From Eulemur rufifrons (Eukaryota > Chordata > Mammalia > Primates > Lemuridae): 64,000 nt of DNA. Positions 21,514 to 32,283 of this stretch are shown piece by piece. The stretch covers positions 216,412,843 through 216,476,842 of the forward strand of contig NC_090989.1 in the NCBI RefSeq assembly GCF_041146395.1, written 5' to 3'. The notes beneath the pieces were generated by a model, which worked only from the letters and a program-made list of their open reading frames with translations, ran no database searches and was not told the origin of the DNA. Every line of letters starts with the position of its first letter. Within the stretch, counting starts at the first letter, position 1. A program made the translations under genes and the position numbers.

Positions 21514-21608
21514 GTTTAAGTATTGAACAGACGATGTTGAAAGATCTAAAGGAACTGTCAGATGGAGAAATAAAAGTGGCCATTAGTACTGTGAACATGA
21601 ACCTCGAG
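21514..21608 (+). CDS. PRUNE2: PRUNE2 exon 6 (last coding exon in window)
   Basis: This 95-nt exon lies between acceptor TTCACAG and donor GTAAGG. Two bases complete Gly, then 31 codons LSIEQTMLKDLKELSDGEIKVAISTVNMNLE; the exon ends on a codon boundary, so intron 6 is phase 0. It matches the DHHA2-like part of the PRUNE2 N-terminus; the 'GLSxEQxxxKDxK' and 'VKVAIS' type residues are shared with PRUNE1. At the third-last residues this species has VNMNLE where I recall VYMNLE in human. The next exon (NCLFHSN... in human) is not found in the remaining 42 kb. Confidence 0.95.
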
Positions 21609-21852
21609 GTAAGGGTGAAAATGCTTTTTCAGCAATGATAGATTTCACACAATTGCAGTGTAAGTAACTGGAATACAACTCCTTCCATCACGTAGTCTTT
21701 TGCTGTGAATGCTTCTTTGTGATGTATTTGACTTGAAATGCAGGTTATTGCTTTGAGTGAAAACAATGAAAGTCAATGAAACATGCTACACCTGGATTCT
21801 CAAGATGAATGCTATTTTATTTGTCTTAGTGCAACAAAACCTAAAACACATC

Positions 21853-21853
<1 letters not shown>

Positions 21854-21883
<30 letters not shown>
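21854..21883. repeat. (GT)15 microsatellite
   Basis: A perfect TG run of 30 bases, 245 bases after exon 6. Confidence 0.97.
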
Positions 21884-21885
<2 letters not shown>

Positions 21886-23511
21886 TTAACCTGTTAAATA
21901 ATATGTGTGATTAGGTTCACGTCCATATTTTCTATGTACCACCCTGCATTTTTCACAGAACTTTTCTTCAAAAACAACTTGTCTTTGTAAGCTGTATGGA
22001 TGCATGGATGCATGTCATTGTGGTAACCAATGGTGACAAGTCAAGTATTAATAAGGAACCTCCTTCCAGTGTGTTAAATGAATGACTCAGAATGAATACT
22101 ACTCTTGTGTTTGTGTGCTTCCTTGGCAAATTATCTTGTATCTACTTTGGGGGTTTTCAATGACTTGTATGTTAATCTTAATTAACCTAACTAATGGGAA
22201 CTATATTTTACAAAGGTGCTTTTGTGCTCTTGCAGAATTTTATTGCTATGTTGCCTTGATCAAGTTATCAACCTTTGCTTGAGCCCTCAGGTCAAATTTA
22301 TGAAGAGTAAATTTGCTCTGTAGGAATTTGTATTTTGATTTTTGGAATTGTATGTTGCTATTCTTTTTTACTCATGGTGATGGTGACTATACCGTGCATA
22401 TTTCTATGGAATAGCAGGCATTCATATTGGTGTTGACACCTCAGAAAACCCAAGAGCAAGACAGTTGCTTTTTCTATGATCTTTTGGTAAAATTTATGCC
22501 CAGTCGATTGACATGATTCAGCTTCTATATCTATATGAGTACTTGAAGGCAAACTCTCACATTATATAGTGCCTCAGAGTTTCCAGAGCATGTTCTTAGT
22601 GTCTGTACTTGGTAGATCGACTCTACTGTTTCTGTGAACTTTCAGATTGATAAAGTCCCCATATAATTAGTTGTTGATATGAATCAATACAAGAAATATA
22701 TTCACTTTGGGATGTAGTAACTAGATAATCACTTTCAATTAGAAATCTGCTTTGTGCCTAGAAACCCAGGGAAAACATGGATCTTGCAAGGGTCAGTAGC
22801 TCTGAGAATCATTTCTGCTAGTTCAAGCCTTAGGGTTTTCTTCCTCTTTTTCCCCCTCCCTGTCTCCCTACATTTAATGGCATCTTATTAGGTTTTAAAT
22901 GCCTTGTTTGGAATTCCTTTCTAAATTAACATAGAACATCTTGTAATTGCTTAAGGAACTGTCTGTAGTTAGCAAATTATTTTAAGGCTGTTAATATTAT
23001 AGACTTACCATAGCTTTAATGTACCTTAATTTATATTATAGGGTTATACAAATGGCTTTGTCAGATGTATTAAACTGTAAATGTTTATCAAGCAGAACAA
23101 GTGATAAAATGATCATCTTAATGTTGACAGTAATTTACACACAGGTTCAGTGATTAATCAGGTGGTTAAGTACTTCTCTGGAATTACTGTATGATCTGTG
23201 AGGAGGGAAGAAGGGTATTTGTATATATAAACAAGTGGGGAGCTTTTCACTTTTGCATAATGGGAATATTGAAGGTGATCGAGAAATGAAGAAAGAACTT
23301 TTTAATAACATTTTCTATATTTTTCTTGATAGAGAAAATTCACATAATTTATCCAATCTGTCAGTTGAAAAAAACCCCCAAGTTAAGGGCAGAGTTTGGT
23401 TTTCTCTATGAATTGTCCTGTGATTATAGTGGCATTTTCCCAATCTCTACTCATATTTGATTATATTTCAGCATTCCTTTCTCATCCCCATTCACCTCAC
23501 TTTTAAAAATT
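21884..23511. other. Intron stretch without recognised elements
   Basis: Unique AT-rich sequence close to exon 6; no repeat family recognised, no coding signal. Confidence 0.6.
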
Positions 23512-23533
23512 ATGACAGAAGCCCCACAATCTT

Positions 23534-23817
23534 GTATTGTGGCACAGTGGCTCATGCCTGTAATCCTAGCATTACAGGTGGGAGGTGGGAGCTGAGGTGG
23601 GAGGATTCCTTGAGGTCAGGCGTTCAAGACCAGCCTGAGCAAGAGCAAGACCCTGTCTGTACAAAAAATAGAAAAATTAGCCAGGCAGGGCAGCACGTTC
23701 CTGCATTCCCAGCCACTCGGGAGGCTGGGGCAGGAGGATCACTTGAGCCCAGGAGTTTGAGGTTGCTGTGAGCTATGATGACATCACTGCACTCTAGCTG
23801 GGGTGACAGAGTGTCTC

Positions 23818-23849
<32 letters not shown>

Positions 23850-23855
23850 GAAGAA
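23534..23855 (+). mobile_element. Strepsirrhine-type dimeric Alu with long TSD
   Basis: Dimeric Alu with the GAGCAAGAGCAAGACC variant in the left arm and a tail of A15 followed by AAAAG-like repeats. A 22-base target duplication at 23512-23533 and 23856-23877 differs at one position. The first ~10 bases of the Alu are altered (GTATTGT in place of GGCTGG). The 104-codon + frame over it is Alu sequence. Confidence 0.92.
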
Positions 23856-23911
23856 ATGACAGAATCCCCACAATCTTATTTTGTGTGTTTTGAAATGGTT
23901 ATATAATTACC

Positions 23912-23951
23912 CTTTGAGCATATACCTCTAAATCCAGGTGTATGCTCAAAG
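23912..23951. repeat. Near-perfect 16-bp inverted repeat
   Basis: CTTTGAGCATATACCT (23912-23927) pairs with AGGTGTATGCTCAAAG (23936-23951) with one mismatch, across an 8-base loop CTAAATCC. It lies 34 bases past the Alu target duplication. Confidence 0.95.
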
Positions 23952-25618
23952 AAAACTTCTTAATTCCTATGACTTTCTAAATCTTGTTTGTCCTCCAAAG
24001 CAACGTCAACCTAGGTACTTCATGACAACTCATAAATTCTCCATTTTTTGTTACCACCCTCTGAACTTGTGGGCGCTGTAGTCTAGATGACCAACTTAGG
24101 AATTAAATTCATGCTGTATCTTTCATTAATTTTAAACTTGTTTCATATATTTAATCATAGTTAGACAATATTTTAAGTTAATTGAGGGTAATGATGGTAT
24201 CTTTGACCTCTGTCTCCCTTCAATTTTCTGGCACAGAAAATTGGGCACACAGTAGATGCTTAATAAATACAAATAGTTAATACTTATTGATGTTTGCAAT
24301 TTGTCTCTTTGATATCTGATTTTTATTATATTTCCTTTTGAACTTAAATAAATCAGCTAGGAAAGCAAAGCCACCTAGCTAGGCATTCAAGGCAACCTAC
24401 TTTTTCCCCTCCCAACCAGTTTCTTCCAGACAATTATGGCTGAAAGCTGACATCAGATAAAAAATGGCCCACATATTTATAGACAGTACTGCTTAGCCTG
24501 CTGTCCAAAAATGGAGTGGGCGGCATTGCAAAGTAGTTAGCTATTGTCACTGGAAGAAATCAACTGGTGGTTCTGTATCATGCCAAGGAATGGGAAAGAA
24601 GATTCCTTACATTTTCGATGGTCCTTTGCAATGCTGTAATTCCACAGTTGCATGCGCCATGATGTTTATTTGCCTGGTGACCCAATTAATTTTCTTGTGT
24701 GGAAATATTCATAAAATTAGAAGGATTTGTCTCCTTGCAACCAACATATGCTCTTCAATATGCTCTTCAGAGGGAACCACTGGTGGGAGGTAGAAACCAC
24801 TGCCTTTGATAGCATAGCTTTGACTCTGTACATGGTAAGGAGGAAGCTATAAACCCTTTGTCTCTCATTTTTATTGTAGTATATCTCACAAATGATAGTT
24901 GTAACCTAATCAAAGTTATGTAAATTGCTGACTGAACTACCATAAAAAGTAATTAATTATAATAATACAGAGTTTCAATACTTTGCTCAACATATGAGGT
25001 CAGAATGAATGTGACCTTGATAAGCAGTGAGTAGAAATGGTCTTATCAGAGGCATGGCCAGAGGGGCAGCCCTTCCTACCGAGAGGACTGTTGGAAAAGA
25101 AACTGCAGTCCCATTTCGCATGGCCTCCAGGCCATCCCAAGTCTGAATGCAGCATGCATCTTGTGGGGAAGGCACATCACACATTGGAATCCACTTCATT
25201 GATTATTGTCCTACCTGATCCTTTGTGCCCTTTTCATTGCTTGCTGATTTGATTATCAGAAGAATTTACGGATATCAAAGACTGTGCTTCACTAGAACAA
25301 ACTTTGCCTATATTCCTCTGTCAGTAGAACTGGTAATGATTATACTTCTTGGGCCTAGTTTACTCCCTAGTAGAGCGGTATATTAAAATGTTATGAGAAA
25401 GGAACAGATCTTTTCATTCTAATGAGGTACCACTGAAGCAAGGTTGCTCATGGCAGTACCATATTAATGGTTCCTTTGCTGACACCAAATGTTATTACGC
25501 CTTCTTTGAGCATCGCCTGAAAGGCTGTAAGTCACTCGCATCTTTACCCAGGAAGGACAATAACCAGGCACTGAATTATTATGATCAATTGCACTATGAT
25601 TTATTCTTACATATACAC
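23952..25618. other. Intron stretch with one short L2/MIR-like end, otherwise nothing recognised
   Basis: At 24215-24275 a short 'ctggcacagaaaattgggcacacagtagatgcttaataaata' reads as the 3' tip of an L2 or MIR. No other repeat or gene is visible. Confidence 0.5.
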
Positions 25619-26069
25619 TGCTTTAGTTTGCTAGGGCTGGCATAACAAAGCACCACAAACTGGGTGACTTAAACAGTAGAAACATATTGTCTCACAGTTC
25701 TGGAGCCTAGAAGTCAAAGAGCAAGGTGTTGGCAGGATAAGTTCCTTCTGAAGGCTGTGAGAATCTGTTCCATGCTTCTCACCTGGCTTCTGATGTTTCC
25801 CTGGCAGTCTTTGGTGTTCCTTGGCTCCTGGAAGCATCACCTTGATCTCTGCCTTCATCTTCACCCCACCTTCTGTCTATGCATGTCTCTGTGTCCAAAT
25901 TTCCCCCTTTTGTAAGGACAGCAATCATAATAGATTTGGGCCCATTTAATCACTTCATCTTAACTTATTATATCAACAACAACTCTATTTCCAAATAAGG
26001 TGACATTCTGAGGTGCTGGGTTTAGAACTTCAATATAAAGTTTTGTGGGACAAAATTTAACCCATAGCA
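25619..26069 (-). mobile_element. MLT1A-type MaLR solo LTR (antisense)
   Basis: The + strand reads 'tgctttagtttgctagggctggcataacaaagcaccacaaactgggtgactt...ttctggagcctagaagtc...gggacaaaatttaacccatagca', which is the reverse complement of an MLT1A LTR with TG/CA ends. A 14-bp palindrome (26064-26077) covers its outer edge. Confidence 0.85.
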
Positions 26070-26077
26070 TATGCTAT

Positions 26078-27024
26078 CATGAAATTAGTCACTTTCCAGA
26101 CAGCTTAAAAGAATAAAACTTATAATAAGACTGTTTGTATGAACTTGTTGCCTGCTAAGCATATTTTATCTGTTGCTCCCATTTTTTCTTTTAAATTTCA
26201 AATGAATTTCCTTTAAATGAGGAACAATGAAGACTTTCAACTGCTGAGATGCTGTCTCCTTTACTCAGAGCTGAAGTCTGAGAGAATTGCTCAGGTCTGT
26301 TTTCTCTCTGGGGCTCTGGGCTGTTCTTCTGCTATGTTCTCATCCGGGGACCTCCTCGTGGCCAGCCACTCTGCTATTTGAAACCCGGAATGGGGAACAC
26401 ATGGGATGCATTCTGGTAAAGTACTCAGAGACCTCTGACTCATTCTGCCCTGCAAGGAGATTACCAGCCACGCTGCACCTTGGAACACTGCAGAGGGAAA
26501 AATACTAACATTTTCCATTAGCATTCAGAGCACAGACCAGAATGAATTCCCAGGATCACTGTTAAACTCCTCCCTGACAAAAGGGAAAGTTTACTTGGGC
26601 CTCAATGAAGCATAATTGACCCATTATAAACAGGGATTTAAGACTCAGCAAACCAGTCTGAGATCTGGTTTACCGATTTTAGGCACCAAATATGATTTCT
26701 CATTGTTCGAGCTTGGAGATTTTTGAATCCAAGATAAAAGTACCTGTAAAATATTCACCTACCTTATTTTGGGATGGAATGCATAGTCTCGTTTGGGGGA
26801 GCATATATTATTTTTGATTAGGATAGTCTTCAAAATTCCAAACACTTACACTGAAGTATTTTAAAAAGGTGATTTTTCAAAGCCATTTTTCCCAATCTAT
26901 GAAAATATAGGCAAACTGTCCTTCAGGTTCTAAATCCCAAGTGCTTCCATTTGCTTTTGGGTCCAGGTCTGCAAACTCTTCCTTAACCGCTATGAGAGTT
27001 GACAATTGATGATGCGTACTCACT
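26078..27024. other. Intron stretch without recognised elements
   Basis: No repeat family or gene recognised. Confidence 0.55.
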
Positions 27025-27600
27025 GTGTACCAGAGAGTAGAGTGAGAACTTAACAAGCAGTATCTTCCTTAACCCTCCCAGCAGGAGGTAAAGGTACTAG
27101 AATTACCCCTGTATTGGTCAAGGTGGCCCCAGCAGTTGGAACAGATAAACTTCAACTCTCGGCAACTCAAGACAGAAGTTGTTTATTTTTTACTTGTGCA
27201 GCAATCTCATTTGGTGTTCCTGGTCAGGTGGCCAGGGCTGATTCAGAGACCATCTTCAATGTGCAGCTCCCAATGTTTCCCTGGAGGACATCTCCATTCT
27301 ATATTCCAAAAGAGAGAAGAGCTTGGAGGAGGTTTTCATGGATCTGGTCAGGATGTGACACCTATCACTTTTGCTCACGTTTCATTGGCTCAGCCACATG
27401 GTCACATCTAACTGGAAGGAGGCTGAGAAATGTAGTCTAGTTATGTGCCCAGGATGAACTAGTTTGGAGAATAATTAGCCAGTATCTACCATAATCTGCA
27501 TCTTAGAAGTGAGGACACTGCAATCTAGAGAGGTTAAATCATTTGTCCGATGTATAGCCAGGACCAAATCCGGGTTGATCCTGCTGCAGCACCATGTACA
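27025..27600 (-). repeat. Antisense MIR split by an LTR-like insertion
   Basis: MIR sequence at 27025-27108 ('cactgtgtaccagagagtagag...taaccctcccagcaggaggtaaaggtact') resumes at about 27485-27600 ('tctgcatcttagaagtgaggacactg...agaggttaaatcatttgtccga'). Between them lies a separate element described in the next entry. Confidence 0.65.
27110..27475 (-). mobile_element. LTR-like insertion inside a MIR, family not named
   Basis: Read on the minus strand it has 'gagccaatgaaacgtgagcaaaagtgatag', 'catgaaaacctcctcc', and an end with 'gcacaagtaaaaaataaacaacttctgtctt', a layout like old MaLR/ERVL LTRs with the polyadenylation signal near the 3' end. The frames at 27114-27440 and 27136-27411 lie in it and are not genes. 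Confidence 0.5.
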
Positions 27601-28917
27601 CTGCTTGGGACACGGTGCCAGGGTGCAAGACTAATATAGAGCCTGAGCCTACTCAGGGGTTCACTAGTAAGGCATCAGGGGCAGTCATTGCCCCAAACTC
27701 CTGGTGTCAGACAGCCATCCATAAGCAATCTTTAGTTGGCACTCTTCTTGTCCCTGCTCTCAGCAGCAAACTTTCTTCCTCTTTGTCTTCAAATCTTTGC
27801 TTCTTTAAGAAAGCATTTTACTTTAGAGCTATAAACATCATCCTCATTCTAAGGGCTCAGAGTGAAGCTGTTATCGGCCTCCAATATAGAGGAGATTTGG
27901 CAAGATAAGTCAAGTAGATAAAAGTATTGTAATAGGCAAAAGGATTATGGGGCAAGGGATTAGAAGGGATATACCATGTAGGAAGGAAAAAAGTCTCGTT
28001 TTTTCTCAGACTGTCTCTAGAATTCAGGGACATTGGTATTCTGGTTTTCTTTGCTGTGATTTAGCTTTTTAAAATCTGTGTTCAAAACAGAGAGTATCCT
28101 GATCAGTTAGTGAAAAATTTTAATGGTTAGAGATCTTTTGTTGAAATGAGATAGTATTACTTTTGAGCACTATAGTAACTCCAAGTAATGAAATCCTGAG
28201 TAGTTGAGGTGTTAGGAGTTCTCAGTTCATATTTGGCTGAAGAGTTCAAAGGGGCTTAAAGCCAATGACAAATATGGTCATTGTGTGAACTTAACAATCA
28301 GTCTTCATGAGGCACGTGAAGTGTGAATTACAATTGGAAACTAATTTAGACTTAACGATTCCTAGTTTCTGGAGGACGTTGGCAGGATGAAAAAGTGAAA
28401 CATGGCCCCAGAAAAGTGGATGTGGACTTCCATTCCTGTTGAGCTATGAGTGGTTCTTAGTAATAAGATGTAACTGAGATAAGAGAATTGCAGATCTCTA
28501 ATTAAAGAATGGTTTATCGTATCAGCAGCAACATCATTTGTCTTCAAAAAATTATACTAAGTGGTTAAAGCTTATAATATTTAGAATCCTTCCAATTTGT
28601 ATGTAGGTAGCTCCTTCTGCAGATGTTCAAACATATTTCAAAGGGACTAAAATAAAGTCTGCAAAGCCTGTTTACCCGGAAATGTTTTATAATGGAATTC
28701 TTGCTTTGTACCTCCAGCTAAACTCAAGCTGGAGGCAACTTGATATTTCCATTGACAACTTTTCTCTGTTTTACCTATTGGTGAATTTCAAATGAACTTA
28801 AATGATTCATAAAACTTGATCTATCTAGTGATGCTTCTCTATAAATGGACATTATTTCCCTAAATGGTACAAAATTCCTCAATACCTTTTCTAGTTATCA
28901 TTTTGCAACAGGAGTAT
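27601..28917. other. Intron stretch without recognised elements
   Basis: No repeat or gene recognised; the 104-codon frame at 27594-27908 has no recognisable domain. Confidence 0.5.
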
Positions 28918-29274
28918 TGCTATGCTCTGAATGGCTGTGTCCCTCCAAAATTCATATGCTGAAACTTAGTCCCCAGTGCAGTGGTGTTAAGAGTGGGACC
29001 TTTGGAAAGCGATTGAGTCATGAGGACTTCACCCTCCCGAGTGGGATGAGTGCCTTTAAAAAGGGATTGACGGAGCCTGTGTGTCCCTTCCACCATATGA
29101 GGATGCAGCAAGAAGGTGCTGTCTATGAGGAATAGGTCCTCACCAGACACTGAATCTGCGGGCACCTTGATTTTGAATTTCCCAGCCTCCAGAACTGTGA
29201 GAATCAAATTTCTATTATTTATAAATCACCCAGTCTAAGGTGTTTTGTTATAGCAGCCTGAATAAACTATGACA
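28918..29274 (+). mobile_element. MLT1D/MSTD-type MaLR solo LTR
   Basis: Starts 'tgctatgctctgaatggctgtgtccc', continues 'aaaattcatatgctgaaacttagtcc...caccagacactgaatctgcgggcacc...cccagcctccagaactgtgagaatc', and ends 'tgttatagcagcctgaataaactatgaca'. This is a complete MaLR LTR in sense, without internal sequence. No clear 5-bp duplication. Confidence 0.88.
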
Positions 29275-29959
29275 AGCAGTGATCCACGGTTTAGAGATCA
29301 TAAAGTTACTCATAACACAGTTGTGCTTTCCTTGGCCTCGTCTCTCCTCCCCTGAAACGCACTGATAAAGATGCATTCATGTGAAGCAGGTGGAGAAGGG
29401 GTTTTATGTGAAACACAAAACCCACCCCAGGCGTGCACTCTCCTCAGGGGCCAGAAATCCCCCCTGACTTTCCTGTGCAACTGTGAAGTGGGAATGAGGT
29501 AGTGAGATTAGTGAGATAAGATGCAATGGGAACACAGCCTCCTCAAGAGGCTCTGGGAAATTTAAGTGGTGCTGGTCTCAGAAATGGCTGTTGACTTGGT
29601 GCAGGAAGGATGAAAGCTGTGGGAGGAGATGTGTGCCTTTCCAGGGAGACCAGATGTGATTGGTTGTTAGTGAGTGAACAGAGTAGAGTTAGTGTTTCAT
29701 GAGTTGGTATTTTCTTAGATGTGTGTCTAGTGGAGAATGGCTTTCGGTGATTTATATTTATATGCAAATGTGGATGTATGTTATTCAAAACTATTCCTCC
29801 TTTCCATTATATCCCCACCCCCAACATGCCTGCCATGTATTTTTGCACCATGGGTGTAGAACAAAACAGAGCTTCCATACCCCAACCTGGGATCCTGGGG
29901 TCATGATGCAATTGGTTCAATTAGCTCCCCTCTTACTGCCTCCTCTTCAGAATAGAATG
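29275..29959. other. Intron stretch without recognised elements
   Basis: GC content is somewhat higher at 29320-29560; no family recognised. Confidence 0.5.
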
Positions 29960-30340
29960 GTGCTTCAGTTTTCTATTGCTGTATAGCAAGGCACCCCCCC
30001 AAACCTAGAGGCTTACAATGAGATGTTATTCTCTCTCATAGTTCTGTGGGTTTATTGGGCTCAGCTTGGCGGTTCTTGCTCAGAGTCTCTCTCATTCAGT
30101 TGCATTCAGATGGTGATCAGCTGGGAACTTAATTTCGACTGTCATCTGGCTTGGGCTTCTCACAGCATGACGCTTAGGTTTCAGAAGAGTACCACAAGAA
30201 CAAGCTTTCTAAGAGACTCAGGTGGAAGCTGTAGATCTTCTTGTGACTTAACTTCAAATATCTCAGAATATCACTATCTTCATGCTGTGTTATTCATGCA
30301 AGTCCCTAAGGTGAGCCCAGAGTGATGATAAGGGAATCAG
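29960..30340 (-). mobile_element. MLT1-type MaLR LTR (antisense), degraded
   Basis: Begins 'cagttttctattgctgtatagcaaggc...aggcttacaatgagatgttattctctctcatagttctgtggg', the reverse complement of an MLT1 3' end. The later part is strongly decayed. Confidence 0.6.
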
Positions 30341-30412
30341 CAGAGGTGTGCTGCTAAATGTTTAACAATGGACTTTCCAAGAAAAAACATATAAACATAT
30401 ATTAGATTATTA

Positions 30413-31648
30413 AATATGAAATGTCCGATTTCCTTAAGTACTAAGTTTAACAGTTAATATATCTGACGTTTCACTTTGACACTTCTTGATTTATTTTTAT
30501 TGTGAAGGTACAACCTCAGTCTTTCAGACACACATTTTGGCTTGTGATTATCTGTCAGATTTTTTTTTGAGCAATTTTTGTGAAACCATCGATAAGTCAA
30601 AATTTGTGTTATTTTTGAATATGAGTTCCGTTGTGGAACCAATGCAGCATAGACAGCTCAAAATATCAGGATGTGGCTGTTGAACATCGATGGTTTGACA
30701 AGTTCTGTTTTGGTGATTTTAATCTTGAAAATGAGTCACATGGGCGACCTGAGACCAAGGTGGATAATGACGAGCTGAAAGCTATAGTGGAAGTGAATCT
30801 ACCTCAACCTACGTGTGAGTTAGCAGCAAGTTTTGACATTACTATTCCAGCAATATTGGACCATTTGAAACAAGTGGGCATGGTAAAGAAGCTGGATAGA
30901 TGGGTTCTTCATGAATTAAATGAGCGTCAGAAGAGAAATCGTCTCAAAGCTTGCCTTTCTTTGCTGTCACGACATAAAGGCACACCATATCTACACCATA
31001 TTGTTATATGTGATGAAAACTTTGGATTCTTTTTGACAATCACAAGTGTTCAGCACAATGGTTGGATAAAGATGAAGTGCTGAAATACAGTCCAAAATTG
31101 AATATTCATCAAAAAAAGCTAATGGTGTCTGTTTGGTGGTCCAGCACTGGTATTATACGCTACAGCTTCATGAAACCTGGTCAATCCATTACAGCGGATG
31201 TCTACTGCAACCAGTTGGATGAAATGAGGAGGATGCTTGCAATTAAGCAGCCAAGATTGGTCAATAGGGACAGGCCAATCCTCTTGCAAGATAAGGCTTG
31301 ACCACATGTGGCACAAACAACGCTGCGCAAACTACAGAGGCTGGACTTGGATGCTCTCTGTCATCCACCATATTCACCAGACCTTGCACCAACTGACTAC
31401 AACTTCTTCTAGGCTTTGGCCCACTTCTTGCAAGGGAAAATATTCATTTCTCAACAAGCTGTGGAAAACTCCTTTTGTGATTTCATTGCCACTCGCTATC
31501 CAGGCTTCTTTGCTGCTGGCATAAACAAGCTACCGTTAAGATGGCAAAACTGTGTCCATAGTTTGGTGCATACTTTGATTAATTATACTGCTTCTTGTTT
31601 GAGATATAATAAAGTACAGTTTTGATTCAAAATCAAACATTTCATATT
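30413..31648 (+). mobile_element. mariner DNA transposon, near full length, TA target site
   Basis: A 1,236-bp element between TA dinucleotides (30411-30412 and 31649-31650). Its ends are inverted repeats: 5' AATATGAAATGTCCGATTT against the reverse complement of 3' AAATCAAACATTTCATATT, differing at two positions. It carries a broken transposase (next entry) on the + strand. The length and TA duplication are those of mariner. The terminal repeat is not the one I know for human Hsmar1/MADE1. It has several stops and frameshifts, so it is not young, yet its protein is still easily read, suggesting it is much younger than the neighbouring MLT1 and MIR copies. Confidence 0.9.
30621..31625 (+). pseudogene. 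mariner transposase pseudogene (DD34D)
   Basis: About 335 codons from ATG at 30621 to TGA at 31623-31625, broken by at least three frame changes and internal stops. Recognisable in order: N-terminal HTH part (WFDKF...GRPETKVDNDELKAI), the linker 'GMVKKLDRWVLHEL', first catalytic Asp in ICDE (31012-31014), 'HQKKLMVSVWWSSTG', second Asp in LLQD (31290-31292), a TGA at 31299-31301 where the family has Arg before PH, and YSPDLAPTDY with the third Asp at 31395-31397. The second and third Asp lie 35 codons apart in one frame, that is DD34D, the mariner signature. A TAG follows in the TDYNFF segment. It resembles the transposase part of SETMAR in general form, but many residues differ. It cannot make an active enzyme. 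Confidence 0.9.
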
Positions 31649-31650
31649 TA

Positions 31651-32096
31651 ATGACATAATATTACTGGTACGGGGGTATATATGATATATAGCACACATT
31701 TTCTAAACAATATAATATATAGTCTTTATTCTTTTTATTGTAAATTTCATAAAGCTAATTAATTCTTATAGAATTAACTAGTTAATTTTTGTGCTACTCT
31801 TGCATTGCTATTCATGAATGACTGTAGTTCCAACAAGGATGTAGTTAATGTTTTTGTTTTCCTTAAGAAAGTGAAAACAATGAAGACCTAAGTTTAAACT
31901 TCACTTGTTTATTAACAACATGAATGACTTCTTTGGGGAATTGAAGAATAGTTTTCAAATACTAGAAAAATATTTCCTCATGGGCTTTTTTTTTGTGTGT
32001 GTGTGTGCTATTCACAATGTGATGTCTAGAGACACAACACATTTTTAAGTTTAATCTGCAGTATTAACTTTCTCTCCATTACTTTCTTAAATCTAG
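31651..32096. other. Intron stretch without recognised elements
   Basis: AT-rich sequence with a short GT run near 31994-32008; nothing else recognised. Confidence 0.5.
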
Positions 32097-32097
32097 A

Positions 32098-32283
32098 CTA
32101 GGACTTGGCAAATTTTTCTCTGAAAAGGGCCAGTTGGTAAATATTTTAAGCTTTGCAGCCCAACAGCCAAAACTGAGGCTATTTTGTAGGAATTCAACGA
32201 CTATTTGAGTATTTAGTTCATGAGCCATTTATAAACAGGTACTGGGCTGTATTGGTCTGTAGGCCATTGTTTACCAACACCTG
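32098..32283 (+). mobile_element. hAT-Charlie MITE (same family as 15367-15580), shortened
   Basis: It reads 'taggacttggcaaatttttctctgaaaagggccag...taaatattttaagctttgcagccc...ccattgtttaccaacacctg'. The flanks share TCTAGA (32092-32097 and 32285-32290), consistent with a decayed 8-bp duplication. Confidence 0.7.

Noticed and set aside
30631..31083. 150-codon frame as a domesticated mariner gene like SETMAR
   Set aside because: The transposase is broken by frame changes and stops inside its own inverted repeats, with no adjacent exons, so it is a dead transposon.
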